Source: Antennarius striatus
Lineage: Eukaryota; Chordata; Actinopteri; Lophiiformes; Antennariidae
Assembly (NCBI RefSeq): GCF_040054535.1
Contig: NC_090794.1
Location: forward strand, 3,907,501-3,971,500
Length of the DNA: 64,000 bases
Reading direction: 5' to 3'
Shown here: piece by piece, positions 61,231 to 64,000 of the stretch
Layout of the letters: each line of letters starts with the position of its first letter
How positions within the stretch are numbered: position 1 is the first letter of the stretch
The notes under the pieces: generated by a model
Database searches by the model: none
The model's input: the letters and a program-made list of their open reading frames with translations, nothing else
What the model was told of the DNA's origin: nothing
Translations under genes and position numbers: made by a program

Positions 61231-63884
61231 TTTTGAATATCAATCCAAAAAACATTTCCTTACTGCCCAGATTCAGACTAAAAAACAACAACATTTATAA
61301 ACATAGACAGTTCTCAGAGAGTATAATCCTCTGCGCACACATCCCTATCCCTACCTAGATGATGATCTGGATCACCACCAACAGCTCGTGGAATGTGACT
61401 TGGATCACATCCCACATCTCTAAAAGGTTTCATCAAATCCATCCACATATTTAATATCCCCTCAGTGGAGTTTATAAGAATGTGAGCCCTGAGTGGTTTT
61501 AAAAAATGTGTAGAATCATTACATACCACAGATTTTATCTTCCTACAGCTGGGCCTGAGCTCCTTCTGGTTATCCTTAGGAGGCTGGTTGTAGCTACGAT
61601 GTATATTTGGTCTGTAACTGAAATATCAGCCAAGTAAGGCAAGATTTAGAGGGGAAAGTTGTGCATGATGGAAGTAAAATTAACATACAAAAAAAAAAGA
61701 AAGATATTATGGATCCAATGTTGTTTCTGGATCTCCTTTTTTCTTTTCCATCAAGTTTCATGAAAACCTGCCAAGTGGTTTGTGTGTAATTGATAAAAAT
61801 GCTGACAACAGCTTTAATAGAGGGGAAAAAAAACCCTGCACATAACCTGGATCAACTCTCTCTGTAGAAACATGTAAGATCTACAAGGTAAAACTACCAT
61901 CATGGAGAACTGTTTCCTCCAGCACTTTGGTGTTTGGTTGAAGGTATATTTTATAACATAAACAGAAAGAAATAATAAAGAAGAAAAAAAACAATAAAAC
62001 ATCTGTTCTTTCTGGTATATCGTCACAAACAACACAGAACACATCACCCTCTTAAAAGTCAGTGTTCCGTTTCAATTTCTCTGAAGTTGTTCTGCTGCGT
62101 CGGTGGCGTTCTCCGCATCTACTGTAGATCAGATCATCTTTGTCGATGAACAGATGAGAGGCTCGTCGGGAATGTACAGGAAACTCATACCAGGTGATGA
62201 AATGAGCATGTGCTCGCCTGCTGCTCGATCCGACAGCTGTTTGTGTTTATGTCTGTTTGTCGGCATGAGTGACTTTTGCACAACATGTTTGTGATTTTTG
62301 GTTGTTTACGGTACAAGTGCAAGAGGATGTTGTCGAACCTCTGTTCACCTCACGCACCAGCAACTTAAAATGCAACACATTTATGCAAATGTGATAAAAG
62401 TTTAGACATCAGAGGAGATGTTTTTAGACATATGTACCTTATTTTGTTTAAACCAGTATTTTGATTTGACGTAGGCACTTGAACACCTCGTTTTGACCCG
62501 GAATGCAGCACAAAAACCTTAAAACTTATGGGTCGTTCTTTAGATTATGAACTAGTGAGTGTTATGTAACCTACATCTGACGCGACACAAGTGACACGAC
62601 TAATTTATCTCCTCTACTTTCCTGGGTAGAGGAGCCTCTCAGTGGCTCAGACAGAGTCCAGGAGCGTCGGCCAACATCTCATTTAATCCTCTTGGATCTT
62701 CGGTCAGAGCAAAGGAAATGTCAGCACTTCTAGTTGTGACCTCTCAGCGGGCTCCAGGGTAAACAGACCCTCTCAATCAATCGGAGCAACAAATATCTGT
62801 TCTGTCTCCAGACGTTAATGGGAGCCAGGTCTGCTGAGGCCTCGCCTGATAGGCGTTTGTAGGAGGGATGTCAGGACGGCAAGAAAAGTCTGTTAGAATA
62901 TGAAAAAGGAAAATGTGAATTGCACGCACACAAAAGAAGAGCGTGGGCTGAAATTTGTCTTTTTAGTGCAGGAGACTGTCACTGTGAGGAATGAAAGAGT
63001 CTTCTGGATGTCAACACTTGGAGCTCTTACATGAGTGTGTACCACCATGTGGGTGGATGATTACACATGCATGCATGTTTGCTTTTTCATGTGATGACAT
63101 CCTAAACATCCCATAATTACCTATGATTGCTTTAGGGATACCCCAACTCCTACAAGCAAAAGAACATTTTAGGCCTCAGTCACATTTACAACTTGACCAT
63201 AATATGTTCCCCATAGAGATGATTGTCTGAGTTGGATTTGTTTGTGTGAAATGATCAAATTATAGTCACTTTTTGCATCTTTATTACTATTTATTCATTT
63301 CTGGGTGTCCTACCATTTTTATTCACATCCCATGATAGTTTATTGGAGAAAAAAAGGCTTCAGTTTAAATCCCATTTCCTGTCTTTTTTTCCCGGATATG
63401 TCCAAATGAAACCCAGAAAACTAGAGCATATCTCACTGCTAACGTTTATGCATAGTGTGTGTAGGAAGTATGGAAAAACACAGATGGACGGAGACCAGTT
63501 GCATAACGCAGAGAAGAGGCTACTTAAATTAGTATCCTTCCTCTGGAAGAGCCGCTGGGAAGAATCAACACGGCGCCGCTTCCCCCTGAAATAAAGCAGA
63601 GAGGTGGAAGCTGCAGAGAGCAAAAGGTCTGAAAGCAGCAGTTTCCATTCAGAACAGCTGCTCTCTTGTTATTCTAAACACAGGGAGGGAATTGAGGAGA
63701 GGATTTTATACTGTTACTCCTCCCAAAAGGTACTGAGTGGGGGTTAACCGAGGGCCTGACCGTTTTTCAGCACAGGCTAGAACACTTAAAGATATATATT
63801 GACCACATAAGATATATTTGACCTTGGTTCATGTTTTAAGTTTAAATGATATATGATCTAAAAATGTCAAGGCGTACATATTTC
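61231..63884. other. Unassigned region
   Basis: Only short ORFs without recognisable family features. The stretch 62600-62900 is GC-richer and repeat-poor and could be regulatory or an untranslated exon; I cannot support more. Confidence 0.35.
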
Positions 63885-64000
63885 GATCCCTGCAACACTG
63901 GGTTCGATGCATGGTGAAAGCTCCCAGTTCATCACAGACGTGAGACATGGAGACAAAATACCTCATCGTGTTCACACCTATGAGCAATTCAGAGTCACCA
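63885..64000 (-). mobile_element. SINE fragment at the window end
   Basis: The reverse complement reads 'tggtgactctgaattgctcataggtgtgaac...gtctcacgtctgtgatgaactgggagc', the SINE body in antisense; it is cut by the window edge. Confidence 0.5.

Noticed and set aside
62103-62294. 63-codon plus ORF in the right-hand region
   Set aside because: No recognisable motif, no supporting splice sites or poly(A) signal; compatible with chance.

Overview
This window is nuclear DNA from a bony fish, most likely a compact-genome teleost. The evidence is multi-exon genes with short GT-AG introns, long (GT)n/(CA)n microsatellites, tRNA-derived SINE fragments, and recognisable vertebrate proteins in a conserved order. 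Gene models were built by reading exons, splice sites and phases directly; names come from remembered family sequences, not from a search.

Layout, left to right. 1-5355: first coding exon and part of intron 1 of a ryanodine receptor (ryr3 by synteny), minus strand. 7621-24489: fmn1 (formin-1), plus strand, 19 coding exons, divergent from ryr3. 25437-25976: grem1 (gremlin-1), minus. 27044-29041: scg5 (7B2 chaperone), minus. 30173-32599: an arhgap11a-like RhoGAP, minus, unusually short. 33370-37060: actc1 (cardiac alpha-actin), minus. The block ryr3-fmn1-grem1-scg5-arhgap11a keeps the order and relative orientation of human 15q13-q14.

The right half is less ordinary. From 40043 to 45629 the axonemal gene drc1 occurs as two diverged, head-to-head partial copies. 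The minus copy keeps exons 1-8 and a cut-off exon 9, ending at a Ty3/gypsy integrase fragment. The plus copy keeps exon 1 and then exons 9 to the end. Both are open, both are 339 codons by my count, and together they cover the whole gene once. At 47131-48747 lies an uninterrupted coiled-coil ORF with 70-residue repeats that I do not recognise, with a decayed copy of its repeat unit upstream. At 52256-56383 is ak7 (adenylate kinase 7, ciliary), 18 exons. Two minus-strand exons flanking ak7 (56923-57010 and 50963-51300) join in phase into an unrecognised 141-residue single-pass membrane protein, so ak7 may be nested in its intron. From 57.2 kb to the end I see only repeats and unassigned sequence.

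Functionally the left side joins a limb/kidney regulatory neighbourhood (fmn1-grem1) to muscle genes (ryr3, actc1) and a secretory chaperone (scg5). The right side puts two motile-cilium genes (drc1, ak7) within about 7 kb of each other. No complete new multi-gene system is evident. The strongest candidates for something new are the split inverted drc1, the gene possibly enclosing ak7, the repeat-built coiled-coil ORF, and a single in-frame TAG in fmn1.
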